Of a DNA stretch of 51,274 nt, positions 1 to 9,957 are shown piece by piece (position 1 is the stretch's first letter; each line of letters begins with the position of its first letter). Origin of the DNA: Promethearchaeota archaeon. GTDB taxonomy: Archaea; Asgardarchaeota; Lokiarchaeia; Sigyniarchaeales; SOKP01. The stretch spans positions 1-51,274 of the forward strand of contig JAEOTH010000178.1 in assembly GCA_016839915.1 (NCBI GenBank). Direction: 5' to 3'. The translations under genes were made by a program, and so were the position numbers. The notes under the pieces are model-generated. The model was not told the DNA's origin. It made no database searches and saw only the letters and a program-made list of their open reading frames with translations.

Positions 1-350
1 AGATCCACATCTTTTTTCCATTCTATTGCTGTATGTTCTTGTCTTTCATCCATCCAAGTTAAAGCAGGATGGAGTACTTCACCTTTTTTATCAATAATTG
101 TTACTGCTGCTCGAAGAAATGTTGCAGATATTCCAATTATATCTCCAAGATTAATTGTTCTTACCACTTTATTACATGTTTTTTTAACAGCATTCCACCA
201 AATTTTTGGATCTTGCTCAGAAATTCCTATCGGTTGTTTTTCAATAGGATATTCCTCATAAGCCTTAGTAACTTCTTTACCATTGATATCAAATACAATT
301 GTTCTTGCTCCTGTTGTTCCAACATCAAATACACAAATCAAATCGCTCAT
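1..350 (-). CDS. FGGY-family carbohydrate kinase, N-terminal part (cut by window edge)
   Basis: Reading the minus strand from an ATG at 348-350 gives 116 residues before the window edge, with no stop. The start VFDVGTTGARTIVFD is the phosphate-1 loop of the FGGY sugar kinase fold (ATP-dependent phosphorylation of a sugar or polyol). SEQDPKIWWNAV near residues 44-55 and LTWMDERQ near residue 100 are family features, the latter in the substrate-binding region. The substrate cannot be read: the DPxxWW spacing looks more xylulokinase-like than glycerol-kinase-like, but the C-terminal half is missing. It lies 47 bases downstream of the Fe-S gene on the same strand, so it is probably the third gene of an operon with the Fe-S and FAD proteins. 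That suggests phosphorylation and oxidation of one carbon compound. Confidence 0.85.
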   Translation of the reverse strand, partial: MSDLICVFDVGTTGARTIVFDINGKEVTKAYEEYPIEKQPIGISEQDPKIWWNAVKKTCNKVVRTINLGDIIGISATFLRAAVTIIDKKGEVLHPALTWMDERQEHTAIEWKKDVD

Positions 351-397
351 ATAATCACATAAAAAATGTTTAAAAAATATTAATTTTAATTTTTAAT

Positions 398-1672
398 TTA
401 GAGTATTTTTATTAATAATTCAGATATATCTAGTATTTTATATTTTTCTTTTTCAGTTTCTTCAATACCATATGCTAGTCCTAGTTCACACAGAGGGCAA
501 GCAGTGATAAATATATTCATTCCTGTTTCTTTTAACTCATCAACTCTGTTCCGTGCTTCTTTAATAGCTAATTCTTTATCTGCCCAATGAGCAGTCCCAC
601 TCCAACCACAACAATGTACATATTCCTTGTTATAAACAGGTTCAATGATTTCCAAATCTGGAACCATGGTAAGAATTCCTCTAATCGATTCTGTATCATT
701 TAAATTTCTTGCAATAAGACATGGATCATGTATAGTTACCTTTCTGAAATCTTCCGGAATACTATTCTTAATACTTAGTTTACCATCGTCAAGTAAATTT
801 CTGAAATATTGAACAATATGAACAATTTCTTTTTCAATTTTAATTCCAATTTTTTCATACCTACTTTTTAACGTTACAATACACCCTGGACAATCTGACA
901 CAATGATATTTGCACCTGTAGATTCTATAAGTTCCTTATTTTTCAAAGCAAATTTATTTGCTGTCCCTAAATCTCTTATGTTAAATCCTGGTCCACCACA
1001 ACATACTTTTTTCTCAAGATTGGTTGAGAATTTGATACCTGCTCTTTTTAAAATTTGAATATTCGCTTTTACTACCTCAGGAAATTTCATGGATTCACAT
1101 CCAATATAATAGAAAACCTCATCTTTCCCATCTGTTTCTATATTTTCAATTCCTTTTTCCTTATAAGTTTCATATATATTGTATTCCTCTATAGTATTGG
1201 TCTTGTTCAGTTTATCAATCTGCTGTTTACAGTAATCTGGCATCAAACCTTTATCATTTAGATCATCTCTTACCGTTTCTAATAAAGACACTACCGAGAA
1301 GTCAAATGGGCACCATACCTTACAATTTTCCTCATTTGTGCATTTATACATTAAATCTATGAAAGCCTTGTTTTCTTTTTTCATTGGATCTATCTTACCA
1401 GTTGTTAAATAATATCCGATCCTAGCTTTGTAAGCAGGACTCATTGTCTCAGTTAGGGATGCTTGCAATGTCCCACAATCAAACCTGCACATATTAGGAC
1501 AAAGCATGCATTTAATTAAGTTATCCACATCGGCTTTATATTCTCCTTTAGGAAAAAAATTCGCTTTTTTTTGCCTAAAGTTTTTCATTATCATTGATCT
1601 AGTCGCTCTATCAGCTTTTTGAATAAGCGGTAAAATCCAACTATATTTTTTTAATGTTTCTTCGACTCCCAT
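398..1672 (-). CDS. CCG-domain (heterodisulfide reductase/GlcF-like) Fe-S oxidoreductase subunit
   Basis: The 424-residue protein has an N-terminal ferredoxin-like region with two cysteine groups (CMLCPNMCRFDC near residue 56 and CTNEENCKVWCPFD near residue 111), then two cysteine-rich CCG domains (VCCGGPGF near residue 224 and HCCGWSGT near residue 353). Proteins of this build, such as GlcF, HdrB/HdrD and GlpC, pass electrons from a flavoprotein to a quinone, thiol or other acceptor. Its ATG directly follows the TAA of the FAD gene at 1673, with no gap, so the two are translationally coupled and probably form one complex. The first cysteine group is spaced CxxCxxxCxxxC, unlike the usual CxxCxxCxxxCP. 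The electron acceptor cannot be read from sequence; no transmembrane segment is evident. Confidence 0.85.
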   Translation of the reverse strand: MGVEETLKKYSWILPLIQKADRATRSMIMKNFRQKKANFFPKGEYKADVDNLIKCMLCPNMCRFDCGTLQASLTETMSPAYKARIGYYLTTGKIDPMKKENKAFIDLMYKCTNEENCKVWCPFDFSVVSLLETVRDDLNDKGLMPDYCKQQIDKLNKTNTIEEYNIYETYKEKGIENIETDGKDEVFYYIGCESMKFPEVVKANIQILKRAGIKFSTNLEKKVCCGGPGFNIRDLGTANKFALKNKELIESTGANIIVSDCPGCIVTLKSRYEKIGIKIEKEIVHIVQYFRNLLDDGKLSIKNSIPEDFRKVTIHDPCLIARNLNDTESIRGILTMVPDLEIIEPVYNKEYVHCCGWSGTAHWADKELAIKEARNRVDELKETGMNIFITACPLCELGLAYGIEETEKEKYKILDISELLIKIL

Positions 1673-3151
1673 TTACGTTTCTCCTCCTTTCCAGGTATCA
1701 ACATAAAGCTTCCCTGGATTTAAAATATTATTTGGATCGAGTAATTTTTTAATCTCCCTTAGAGTGTTCACAGAATTACCCCATTCACTTTCCATCCAAT
1801 GAGCTCTATTAATACCTATTCCATGATGGTGGGCAATTGAGCCACCAGCATCTAATACAGCCTTAATTATGGTATCCCAGCATTTTTGATAGTACTCCAA
1901 ATCTGTTTGTTCTTTTGAAGGGACTCCACCAAACGTAAAATAAATACCTACACCATTTGGATAAAAGTGCGAAACATGTGCAGTAATCATTATAACTCCT
2001 TGTAACTTTTTCATGGAATCAAGAACAGAATGATATATAGCTGATGCATTTTCCCAAAGAGAGGCTACTTCAATAGTATCAAATACTATTTTATAAGGAG
2101 GCATCGCTGAAGTTTCTGTTATTCTAAATCTAGTTTCAAACCAATGTTCTACTGGATGCACTCCACAGTCTATGCCTGAATTTTTCTCAGATTTTTCTCT
2201 AGTGATCGATTCTTCTAATTCAACTAGCTTTGAATTACCTTCGCAAACAAAAACAACCATTACCTTATCTTTCGCATTCTCAATATCTGGAAAATGTCTC
2301 GAAGTTTCAAAAGAATCATATATTCTAATCACTGCTGGATATATCTGCTCTCTTAATATTTGTCTAACAGCCTTAAATGAGTCATCGATTGAAGAAAACG
2401 CATATGAAATTAAAATTCTTTTATCAGGATAAGGCCAAATCTTTAAAGTGGCTTCAGTAACTATTCCAAGAGTACCTTCTCCACCTATAAATAATTTTTC
2501 AAGTTGAGGTCCTGTTGAAGCTCTCGGGATTGGTTTAAAATTTAGAATTTCTCCTTGAGGTGAAATAACCTCCATTCCTAATATAATATCTTCAATCTTT
2601 CCATATTTCGTACTGAATTGACCTGCAGCACGATGTGCAATCCATCCACCTAAAGAGGAAATATATAGTGATTGAGGTATATGCCCAGTAGTGTATCCTT
2701 TAGCATTCAAATAACGTTCTAGATTCATTCCATTAATACCTGTTTGAGCTGTTACTGTTAGATTTTTATCATTAATTTCAATTATTTTATTAAATTTCTT
2801 CATATCAATAATTATTCCACCTCTAATTGGTATTGCGCCTCCAACGACTCCAGATCCCTCTCCATAAGGTATTACTGGAATTTTTTCTTGATTTGCAAAC
2901 TTTAAAATATTGCATATTTGTTCCACTGTGTCTGGCCATATTATAAAATCTGGTAAACCTGCAATTTTTCCTTGAATTGCCCAATTTAACGTTATTAAGG
3001 ATGCATCCTTTGTATATGCTAAAATATCAACTTCTTTTGTTGATATATTGTTATCTCCAATGATTTCCCTTATTTTTCTTTCTATTTTCTGTTTATCATT
3101 TATTTCACATCGATCTTGGGTATAAATTAATTCAAAGTCTTTTAAATCCAT
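1673..3151 (-). CDS. FAD-linked oxidoreductase, alkylglycerone-phosphate synthase (AGPS)-like
   Basis: A member of the vanillyl-alcohol oxidase/FAD_binding_4 superfamily. The FAD-binding half contains PYGEGSGVVGGAIP near residues 97-110 and LFIGGEGTLGIVTEATLKIW near residue 225. The C-terminal half has the HHHGIG motif near residue 442 and ends with LDPNNILNPGKLY. The triple-His motif and RIYDSFET favour the AGPS-like branch over GlcD/lactate dehydrogenases, which have GEHG. AGPS itself makes ether lipid precursors, but an adjacent CCG Fe-S protein is typical of real dehydrogenases, so electrons probably leave through that partner. An ATG at 3151 is preferred to the TTG at 3160, three codons upstream. 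It is the first gene of the three-gene minus-strand operon. The substrate is unknown. Confidence 0.8.
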   Translation of the reverse strand: MDLKDFELIYTQDRCEINDKQKIERKIREIIGDNNISTKEVDILAYTKDASLITLNWAIQGKIAGLPDFIIWPDTVEQICNILKFANQEKIPVIPYGEGSGVVGGAIPIRGGIIIDMKKFNKIIEINDKNLTVTAQTGINGMNLERYLNAKGYTTGHIPQSLYISSLGGWIAHRAAGQFSTKYGKIEDIILGMEVISPQGEILNFKPIPRASTGPQLEKLFIGGEGTLGIVTEATLKIWPYPDKRILISYAFSSIDDSFKAVRQILREQIYPAVIRIYDSFETSRHFPDIENAKDKVMVVFVCEGNSKLVELEESITREKSEKNSGIDCGVHPVEHWFETRFRITETSAMPPYKIVFDTIEVASLWENASAIYHSVLDSMKKLQGVIMITAHVSHFYPNGVGIYFTFGGVPSKEQTDLEYYQKCWDTIIKAVLDAGGSIAHHHGIGINRAHWMESEWGNSVNTLREIKKLLDPNNILNPGKLYVDTWKGGET

Positions 3152-3284
3152 AAATATCAACTGTTTTTTTTATTATCTTTGTAAATGATTAAGAGTATTA
3201 TAAAATTTTTAGTCTAAGTGATAGGAAATAATAAAATCTTTCAATATTAAAAATTGAATTGAATCAAGAATAAATCAACCTATG

Positions 3285-4763
3285 TTAATAGATGGTTTCA
3301 CCGGTAACTCGATTAACTTTTAAATGTCTGAATTTTGCTTTTTCCCTTATTATTTCTTTAGTGCTTGAGATCCTTTCATTAATTTCTTGTGGAAATAAAT
3401 ATTTTGCAAGGTGAATAATCATTTCCTTAGTTTCTATGCAATTTAATAATTTTAAACTTTCAATTGAGTAAAATAACTCACTGATTAAATCATAATTTGT
3501 ATCTACTGAAAAATCAAGAAGTTCTAAGTTTCTATAAATTCGAGACACAACACTTTCCACAAGATTAAACTCTTTCAAATGATCAAGTGAATTATTCATA
3601 TAATTACAAAAGAGAACATAATATGTAGCTTCTGATGATACAAATCCGTCTCTGAATTGTTTAATTCCTTCTGGTGTTACTCTTAATTCAATCTCTTCTC
3701 TGATTTCCCTTTTTTCAGTTTCGAACTTGATCACACCAAGGTGATGATATAATTTTAATATTACAACTAATTGAGATGTTTCAAGGTTTTTTAAATAGTT
3801 GGGTTCAAAAAATTTTGGATCAGATTTAATTAAAGTATTTACTTTTTCATAATTCAGCCACAATTTCATCATTTCAGTTGTTTTAATAAAATAGTAAACT
3901 CCATCTGTAGCTTCAATGAGGAGTGATTCATATCGATCTAAAGCTTCTTCATATAAATTTATTAGAAATTCTTTAATTTTTTTTCCATCAAGATTGATAT
4001 TCAGGTGTTTAGCAAGATATATACCACAAAAATAAATATCCGGATTCTTTAATGAGACTAAGGGAACATCAATTAACCATTCATCTACATTTTCTTCTAA
4101 ATATGATTTAATGTGAGAAAAATCAAACATCTTCTGAAGATGGAAGAAATCAATAATTCGATAAATTAGATATAATATTTGGAGTTTATATTGGGGTTCC
4201 TGTAAATCTTCGAAACTCTCAATATTTTGTTTATTCTCTTTGAATTTATCAATAATTTTTTCTTGAATCTGAATATATTTTTTTAAATTCTCCCTCTTTT
4301 CAGAGGAATTCTCAATTAAAGTTTTTAAATTTCTAAGTTCCATAACAAATTCTATTGTGAGGAAACCCTCAGATTTTAATTTTAACATTAAAGGGGCTAA
4401 TTCAACATCTACAAGATAGTCTACAATTACTTCCAAAAAAATTTCATATACTATTGATGCTACTTTTTTTTCATAAAGTTCCAGAACTGATTTTATTGCT
4501 TCTTTATCTTCATTATTTAATTCTAAAAATGGATCCAAAAATCCATTTTCAATATATTTCCCTTCAAAACCTATCTCTTTAAATATCTTAGTAAGAAATT
4601 TTGTAAGTTCTTCAAGTTTTTGGTTAATATTATCATTATTTACGACAGGATCAATAAAATGATTATTGATCTTATCACGGAAATACTGATCAATATTATT
4701 ATAGAATAAATCAATCTCTCTAAAGTATAAATCCAAAATGTTAAATATTCCTTGAAAAATCAT
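3285..4763 (-). CDS. Hypothetical helical protein with possible winged-helix segment
   Basis: I do not recognise this 492-residue protein. It starts at an ATG (4761-4763) and ends at 3285. It is rich in Lys, Glu, Ile and Phe and appears almost wholly alpha-helical, with no signal peptide or transmembrane segment. Around residues 340-385 the stretch with VILKLYHHLGVIKFET and ELRVTPEGIKQF resembles the end of a winged-helix domain: a recognition-like helix, a beta hairpin and a typical 'TPEG' turn. This hints at protein-protein or DNA contact but is not proof. It stands alone, separated by 124 bases from the FAD gene and by 270 from the divergent phosphohexomutase gene, so context gives no function. 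Confidence 0.6.
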   Translation of the reverse strand: MIFQGIFNILDLYFREIDLFYNNIDQYFRDKINNHFIDPVVNNDNINQKLEELTKFLTKIFKEIGFEGKYIENGFLDPFLELNNEDKEAIKSVLELYEKKVASIVYEIFLEVIVDYLVDVELAPLMLKLKSEGFLTIEFVMELRNLKTLIENSSEKRENLKKYIQIQEKIIDKFKENKQNIESFEDLQEPQYKLQILYLIYRIIDFFHLQKMFDFSHIKSYLEENVDEWLIDVPLVSLKNPDIYFCGIYLAKHLNINLDGKKIKEFLINLYEEALDRYESLLIEATDGVYYFIKTTEMMKLWLNYEKVNTLIKSDPKFFEPNYLKNLETSQLVVILKLYHHLGVIKFETEKREIREEIELRVTPEGIKQFRDGFVSSEATYYVLFCNYMNNSLDHLKEFNLVESVVSRIYRNLELLDFSVDTNYDLISELFYSIESLKLLNCIETKEMIIHLAKYLFPQEINERISSTKEIIREKAKFRHLKVNRVTGETIY

Positions 4764-5033
4764 ATGATTAAATGACTAAAGATATTTTGTGCTTATTAAT
4801 TTATATTTTTAAAAAAATTAATACTTTTCTCTTTTCAATCAAAATTTGATATTAAAAAGGAAAAGTAAACCAAGGATACTTAGACAATGCCAAATTCTTA
4901 TATTATTTTTCCGATACTATGGTGAAAAATATCATAAATTAAGTATAAAAAGTAAAAATCCTTTTTAATCATATATTAAGAAACTTTAGTATTTGATAAA
5001 AAACATAATTCCCCCCAAGAAAACTGGTGATGT

Positions 5034-6452
5034 ATGATGACTATTTTCGGCACCTCTGGAATAAGACGTGTATTTCTAAATTATTCAGAATCTGATCTCA
5101 TGTTCACACCTCAGATGGCTTTGGATGTAGGATTGTCTTTAGGAACATATTTAAAATCAGGAGCTACAGTTGTAATTGGTAAGGATATTAGAATGTCAGC
5201 TTTACCAATAGAATATGCATTGATTTCTGGAATCATTAGTTGTGGATGTAACGTTAAAACTTTAGGAATCGTCACCACTCCTACACTAGCAGCTTCCCTT
5301 CGATTTTTAAGTGCTGATGCTGGATGTATGATCACCGCCTCGCATAATACACCTGAATATATAGGTCTAAAGCTCTGGAATCCTTCAGGTGTAGGATTTT
5401 CTCCAGATCAAGAATTTGAGATATCCCGTATCTATGATGAAAAAGATTTTCTTAAAATTGCATATGACCAGATAGGGAAAGTGACGGAAATCAATGATAT
5501 TAATGATATTCATATTTCAAATATAACAGATCAAATAAAATTTGATGGATGCAAATTACACGCTATTGTAGACCCTGGGAATGGTTCAGGTTGTGATATT
5601 GTGCCAGAACTTCTTTCTACTTACGATGTAAACATCATGACTATAAATGCAAACATGTCAGGTTTTTTTCCAGGACGACATTCAGAACCAAGTAAAGAAA
5701 ACTTAATCCAAATATCTAAGTTCTTAAAAATATCCCAACAAGAAGATATAGGGATTGCTCTGGATGGAGATGCCGATAGAGTTATATTTTTAGATGAAAG
5801 TGGGGAAATTGTTGATTCTATTCGATTATTAGCTTTACTGGCAAAGCAAATCATTCAAGAAAATACAATGTCTAAAGAAGAAATGAAAATAGCAACTCCC
5901 GTCAATTCATCAAGCTTAATTGAAGATGTGTTAAATCCTCTTGGTTGTGAAGTAATAAGGACAGAAGTTGGTGATATCAAAGTATCAATGGCTTTACAAG
6001 AGTTTGGTGGCTTCTTAGGAGGTGAAACTTCAGGTACTTATATTTGGCCTGATTTTCATTTTGGTCCAGATTCAATAATGACAATTGCTTTTGTCCTACA
6101 AATGATTACCAAAACTGGTAAAAGTCTAAAGGAATTACTGAAAGATATCCCCGAATACCCATATTACGCTAAAAAATTTAAATTAATAAATGATATTCCA
6201 TTTACAGAGGAAATTCATCAAAAAATCATAGATGTAATGAAAGAATCATTTCAAACTTTAGGAAAGAAAAATCTGAACATTAATCGAATGGATGGATGTA
6301 GATTCGATTACAATGATGGTTGGCTTTTATTAAGACGGTCAGGAACCAGTCCATATTTAAGGATTTCAGGTGAATCCACAATTGACATAAACCATTCAAT
6401 AGAAATGAATAATATTGCATTGAAAAATATGCAAAAATTAAATTTAATCTAA
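5034..6452 (+). CDS. glmM: Phosphoglucosamine mutase-like phosphohexomutase
   Basis: A full-length alpha-D-phosphohexomutase of 472 residues. All four signature loops are intact: TASHNTPEYIGLK with the phosphoserine at Ser103, the Mg2+ loop DGDADR near residue 245, the sugar-specificity loop GGETSGTY near residue 330, and the phosphate-binding RRSGTSPYLRI near residue 440. The enzyme shifts phosphate between C6 and C1 of a hexose. Because glmS starts 15 bases downstream on the same strand, glucosamine-6-P to glucosamine-1-P is the likely reaction, leading to UDP-GlcNAc for glycans. Archaeal members can also act on mannose or glucose phosphates. Two ATGs lie at 5034 and 5037; a GGTGAT motif a few bases upstream fits either. 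A diverged paralogue is at 43147-44535. Confidence 0.9.
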   Translation: MMTIFGTSGIRRVFLNYSESDLMFTPQMALDVGLSLGTYLKSGATVVIGKDIRMSALPIEYALISGIISCGCNVKTLGIVTTPTLAASLRFLSADAGCMITASHNTPEYIGLKLWNPSGVGFSPDQEFEISRIYDEKDFLKIAYDQIGKVTEINDINDIHISNITDQIKFDGCKLHAIVDPGNGSGCDIVPELLSTYDVNIMTINANMSGFFPGRHSEPSKENLIQISKFLKISQQEDIGIALDGDADRVIFLDESGEIVDSIRLLALLAKQIIQENTMSKEEMKIATPVNSSSLIEDVLNPLGCEVIRTEVGDIKVSMALQEFGGFLGGETSGTYIWPDFHFGPDSIMTIAFVLQMITKTGKSLKELLKDIPEYPYYAKKFKLINDIPFTEEIHQKIIDVMKESFQTLGKKNLNINRMDGCRFDYNDGWLLLRRSGTSPYLRISGESTIDINHSIEMNNIALKNMQKLNLI

Positions 6453-6467
6453 TTTTTATGAAAAACT

Positions 6468-8321
6468 ATGTGTGGTATATTCGGGTTAACTACAAACCAA
6501 AATAAACCTATAGGTAAAATAGCTCTAGAAGGGATAAAACGGTTAGAGTATCGAGGATATGATTCATGCGGAATAGTATGTCAATATGAATCTCAATTAC
6601 TAGTTAAAAAAGATGCTGGTAAAATTGAAGAAATTAATAAGAGATTAAAGTTAGATGAATTTCCAAGTGACTCTAAGGTAGTGTTAGCTCATACACGATG
6701 GGCAACTCATGGCCCTCCCACGAAAATAAATAGTCACCCTCACCTAGATTGTAATAATAAAATCGCTGTTGTTCATAATGGAATTCTTGAGAATTTTATT
6801 GAACTTAAAGAGGAATTACAATCTAAAGGCCATGTTTTTAAATCAGAAACTGACACTGAAATCATACCTCACTTAATTGAAGAAAATATGAAAACTAATG
6901 GTGATTTAAAAGAAGCAGTTGTGAATGCTATTAAGAAGTGCAAGGGGGCATATGGATTAGCTATTTGTCATGCCGATTACCCCGATACTATCATTGCTGT
7001 TCGAAGAGAATCACCACTCATAGTTGGTATAGAAGAAGGAGAAACCACTTATTGTGCTTCAGATATCCCTGCTTTTCTCCCATATACACGCAATTGTTAT
7101 ATATTGGAAGATGATGAGATAGCAATTTTAAAAGCAGGAACAGTAGAATTTTATGACATTTATAATAGTGACTTTCCTAAAGAGAAACAAATTCAACATA
7201 TTGAATGGAGCATTGATGCTGCTGAAAAAGGGGGTTATGAGCATTTTATGTTGAAAGAAATTTATGAAGAACCGTCAGCTTTAAGAAGAACAATGAAAAT
7301 CTCTAGTGATTCTTTAAAAAAATTTGCAGAAATCCTATTATCCGCAGAAAACATCTATATTACTGCAGCTGGAACATCATTTTATGCTGCATTGGCGGGA
7401 AAGTTTATAATTACTAAGTTTTTAGGAAAATATATTGAAGCTATAGAATGTTCTGAATTTAAAACACAGCTAATAAATTCATTAGAGAAGAATGCTATTA
7501 TTATTGCCATATCTCAATCAGGAGAAACTATCGATCTTATTGAAGCTGTACGATGGGCAAAAAAATATCAACCAAGTGCAAGAATTATTTCAATTACAAA
7601 TATAGTGGGATCTTCAATCACTAGACATTCTGACAATATAATAATAACACAAGCAGGTCCAGAAATTGGCGTAGCTGCAACAAAAACATATGTTACTCAA
7701 GTATTGACGCTCGCTTTAATTGCATTGGAAATTGCTAAGCTAAGAAAAATTGAAAAAGAAGAGGAAATCCAGAAATATTATGATGCTCTCCGAGCAACGC
7801 CAGAAATTATTGAGAATTTTCTTGAAAAAAATATTGAATTGATTAAATTTATTGTAAGAAACTTGGAGAAAAACTTAAACTTTTTCTTTCTCGCACGTGG
7901 TATTTCAATCGCGACTGCGAAAGAAGGAGGCTTGAAGTTAAAAGAAGTTGCATGTCGGTTTATTGAAGGATATTCGGCTGCGCATGCAAAGCATGGACCA
8001 ATATCATTAGTAAGGGAAGGGTATCCAATAATATTCATTGCACCTCCTGATGAGACGTATGAACGATTAATAGGAAATTTGATGGAATTCAAATCTAGAG
8101 GTGGTAAAATTATCTCTTTAGTCGTAGAAGATGATATTAAAATCACTAATTTAAGTGATATTACAATTCGGATTCCACAACCGGGAGATATGTATCATAG
8201 TATTTTTAGTCCAATAACTTTTATACCTGCTTTGCAACTATTATCTTATTATGCTGCTTTAGAACATAATTTTGACCCTGATAAACCATTGAATCTAGCA
8301 AAAACTGTAACTGTTCATTAA
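6468..8321 (+). CDS. glmS: Glutamine--fructose-6-phosphate aminotransferase (isomerizing)
   Basis: The 617-residue protein matches full-length GlmS. It begins MCGIFGLTT, giving the N-terminal nucleophile Cys2 of the class II glutamine amidotransferase domain after Met removal. The amidase domain continues with the Arg/Thr pocket (HTRWATHGPP) and HNGILENF. From about residue 285 come two SIS sugar-isomerase domains with AAGTSFYAAL, ISQSGETIDL and the C-terminal CRFIEGYSAAHAKHGPISLV loop. The protein ends LAKTVTVH, as in the family. It makes glucosamine-6-phosphate from fructose-6-P and glutamine, the first committed step of UDP-GlcNAc synthesis. The start is only 15 bases after the mutase stop, so the two probably share a transcript. 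Nothing is truncated or unusual. Confidence 0.97.
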   Translation: MCGIFGLTTNQNKPIGKIALEGIKRLEYRGYDSCGIVCQYESQLLVKKDAGKIEEINKRLKLDEFPSDSKVVLAHTRWATHGPPTKINSHPHLDCNNKIAVVHNGILENFIELKEELQSKGHVFKSETDTEIIPHLIEENMKTNGDLKEAVVNAIKKCKGAYGLAICHADYPDTIIAVRRESPLIVGIEEGETTYCASDIPAFLPYTRNCYILEDDEIAILKAGTVEFYDIYNSDFPKEKQIQHIEWSIDAAEKGGYEHFMLKEIYEEPSALRRTMKISSDSLKKFAEILLSAENIYITAAGTSFYAALAGKFIITKFLGKYIEAIECSEFKTQLINSLEKNAIIIAISQSGETIDLIEAVRWAKKYQPSARIISITNIVGSSITRHSDNIIITQAGPEIGVAATKTYVTQVLTLALIALEIAKLRKIEKEEEIQKYYDALRATPEIIENFLEKNIELIKFIVRNLEKNLNFFFLARGISIATAKEGGLKLKEVACRFIEGYSAAHAKHGPISLVREGYPIIFIAPPDETYERLIGNLMEFKSRGGKIISLVVEDDIKITNLSDITIRIPQPGDMYHSIFSPITFIPALQLLSYYAALEHNFDPDKPLNLAKTVTVH

Positions 8322-8328
8322 ATTGTCA

Positions 8329-9819
8329 TTAATTTGCTTTCTTTATATCAAAAATATGACCCTGCCAAGCATTTAGTTCAATATACAAACCATATTTAAA
8401 CAAATCCTCTCCACTATAAGTATATGATTCCTGTTGGAGTAAATCAGTAAATTTCCAATTCACTCCTTCAAAATGGAATGGTTTTATTCTTATATGAGCT
8501 TTTGAAGGTGAATCACTATAATTAACCACAACTAGTCTGTAGTTTTCATCATACCACCAAATATAAGAAATTATATTTGAAAATGAAGAATTATCAGAAC
8601 TGATCGATTCTGTTTCACAGAGAGCCCAACTACCGTTCTCAAATTCTCGCCCTGGTATTGATTTCAATAAAACTTTATAAAAATCAAAAAGATTCATATT
8701 ATCAGCCTCGATAGGTCTTCTTCCTAACTGAACTGGTAATTTAATCTTATGGCCTCGCATTTGCCCCTCATAAATCAATCTTGCCCCTGGTAAAGTCAAT
8801 GCGATAGTCGCAGCAGCTTTTGATTTATCCTTACCAAAGTTTTCTATAGCTCTTAATTCATCATGATTTTCAATAAATCTTAAAAGCTTAATTTGATATG
8901 CCCATTCTGCAGTAAGATGATCTTTAATAGAGGTTGCTTTCTCGTGTATTAATCTTTCATACAATCTCTTGTCATAACAAAAATCAAATCCTTGTTGTTG
9001 AAGCTCCCATTCCATATTCCAATATACTTCTGCTAAAAATAAAAAATTTGGATATCTTTTTTTGACAGCTGGTATGATTTCTTCCCAGAATTCTTTTATG
9101 GGTTTTGAACCTGCTTTTTCTCTCCAGGTTTTTGCAAAAACCTTGTTTGTCATCAGCATAGCCATGTCACATCTTACTCCATCACAAATTTCAGCAATAC
9201 TCAAAATTGTATTAATAGTCTTTTGACGGGCTTCTTCTGAAAAAGCATTAATCTGAATAGTATCAGTCCAAGCTGGAAAATTTGGATCACGACCATAAGC
9301 AAATATTTTTTTCCCAATACTGAAAAATTCATATGGATGGGTCATTAAATCGTCTAAAGTACCTTCAATAAATAAATCTGGTTCGAATGTCCATAAAGAG
9401 TCGATTGCCATATGATTTGGAACATAATCTAGTATTAAAGATACTTTTTTTTCAGCTAATCTCTTTCTAAATTCCTTTAAACCATCAATACCACCAAGAT
9501 TTTTATCTATATGATAGTAGTAAATGGAATATGGTGATCCTACAACATCTTCATCCCTAAAATCAGGTAAAGCTTTACGATATTCTTTTTGTAAATTGGG
9601 ATGTTCAAAAGCTATTTTTTTACTAGCAGGGCTTCTTTCCCAAACTCCCATTAACCATACTGCATCGAAATACTTTATTTCTTGATTAAAAAATTCATTT
9701 GGAATCGTTTTTAGAGTAGTCTGACTATTAAAAGTCTCAGATAAGAAGTGAAGCCAAGGCCATGTGTTAATTTCAAGAATTCTTGGATTTTTAATCCATT
9801 GTGTATCTTCTAATTGCAT
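8329..9819 (-). CDS. GH13 alpha-amylase-family glycoside hydrolase
   Basis: The 496-residue protein is a GH13 (beta/alpha)8 barrel. DYVPNHMA is conserved region I, VRCDMAM holds the nucleophile Asp (region II), LFLAEVYW the acid/base Glu (region III), and FIENHDE the transition-state Asp (region IV). A C-terminal beta domain with NYSDSPSKAHIRI follows. There is no signal peptide, so it probably acts in the cytosol on glycogen-like alpha-glucans or maltodextrins. The N-terminus starts almost directly with the barrel (RILEINTWPWL). It is convergent with glmS, whose stop is 7 bases away. A GH57 enzyme and a sugar nucleotidyltransferase elsewhere in the window fit an alpha-glucan cycle. The exact specificity (amylase, glucanotransferase, trehalose-type) cannot be read. 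Confidence 0.9.
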   Translation of the reverse strand: MQLEDTQWIKNPRILEINTWPWLHFLSETFNSQTTLKTIPNEFFNQEIKYFDAVWLMGVWERSPASKKIAFEHPNLQKEYRKALPDFRDEDVVGSPYSIYYYHIDKNLGGIDGLKEFRKRLAEKKVSLILDYVPNHMAIDSLWTFEPDLFIEGTLDDLMTHPYEFFSIGKKIFAYGRDPNFPAWTDTIQINAFSEEARQKTINTILSIAEICDGVRCDMAMLMTNKVFAKTWREKAGSKPIKEFWEEIIPAVKKRYPNFLFLAEVYWNMEWELQQQGFDFCYDKRLYERLIHEKATSIKDHLTAEWAYQIKLLRFIENHDELRAIENFGKDKSKAAATIALTLPGARLIYEGQMRGHKIKLPVQLGRRPIEADNMNLFDFYKVLLKSIPGREFENGSWALCETESISSDNSSFSNIISYIWWYDENYRLVVVNYSDSPSKAHIRIKPFHFEGVNWKFTDLLQQESYTYSGEDLFKYGLYIELNAWQGHIFDIKKAN

Positions 9820-9893
9820 TTTAAAATTTGACCTAAAAATGTGTGATTATTTTAATATGATAATAATAATAGATTGGTTCGTTTTCAAAATGA

Positions 9894-9905
9894 ATATATA
9901 TAAAT
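9894..9905 (+). promoter_or_regulatory. Putative TATA box of the 9958 gene
   Basis: A TATATATAAATT stretch lies about 55 bases upstream of the ATG at 9958, in the divergent spacer with the GH13 gene. It resembles an archaeal TATA element, but the whole spacer is so AT-rich that the match is weak evidence. Confidence 0.25.
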
Positions 9906-9957
9906 TTCTTTATAATCATAATAATAATAGAAAAAATAATATATATTTTGGTAAAAA

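Noticed and set aside
69-362. Plus-strand ORF of 97 codons
   Set aside because: It is the opposite strand of the FGGY kinase gene and has low-complexity Cys/Asn/Phe-rich content typical of antisense frames.
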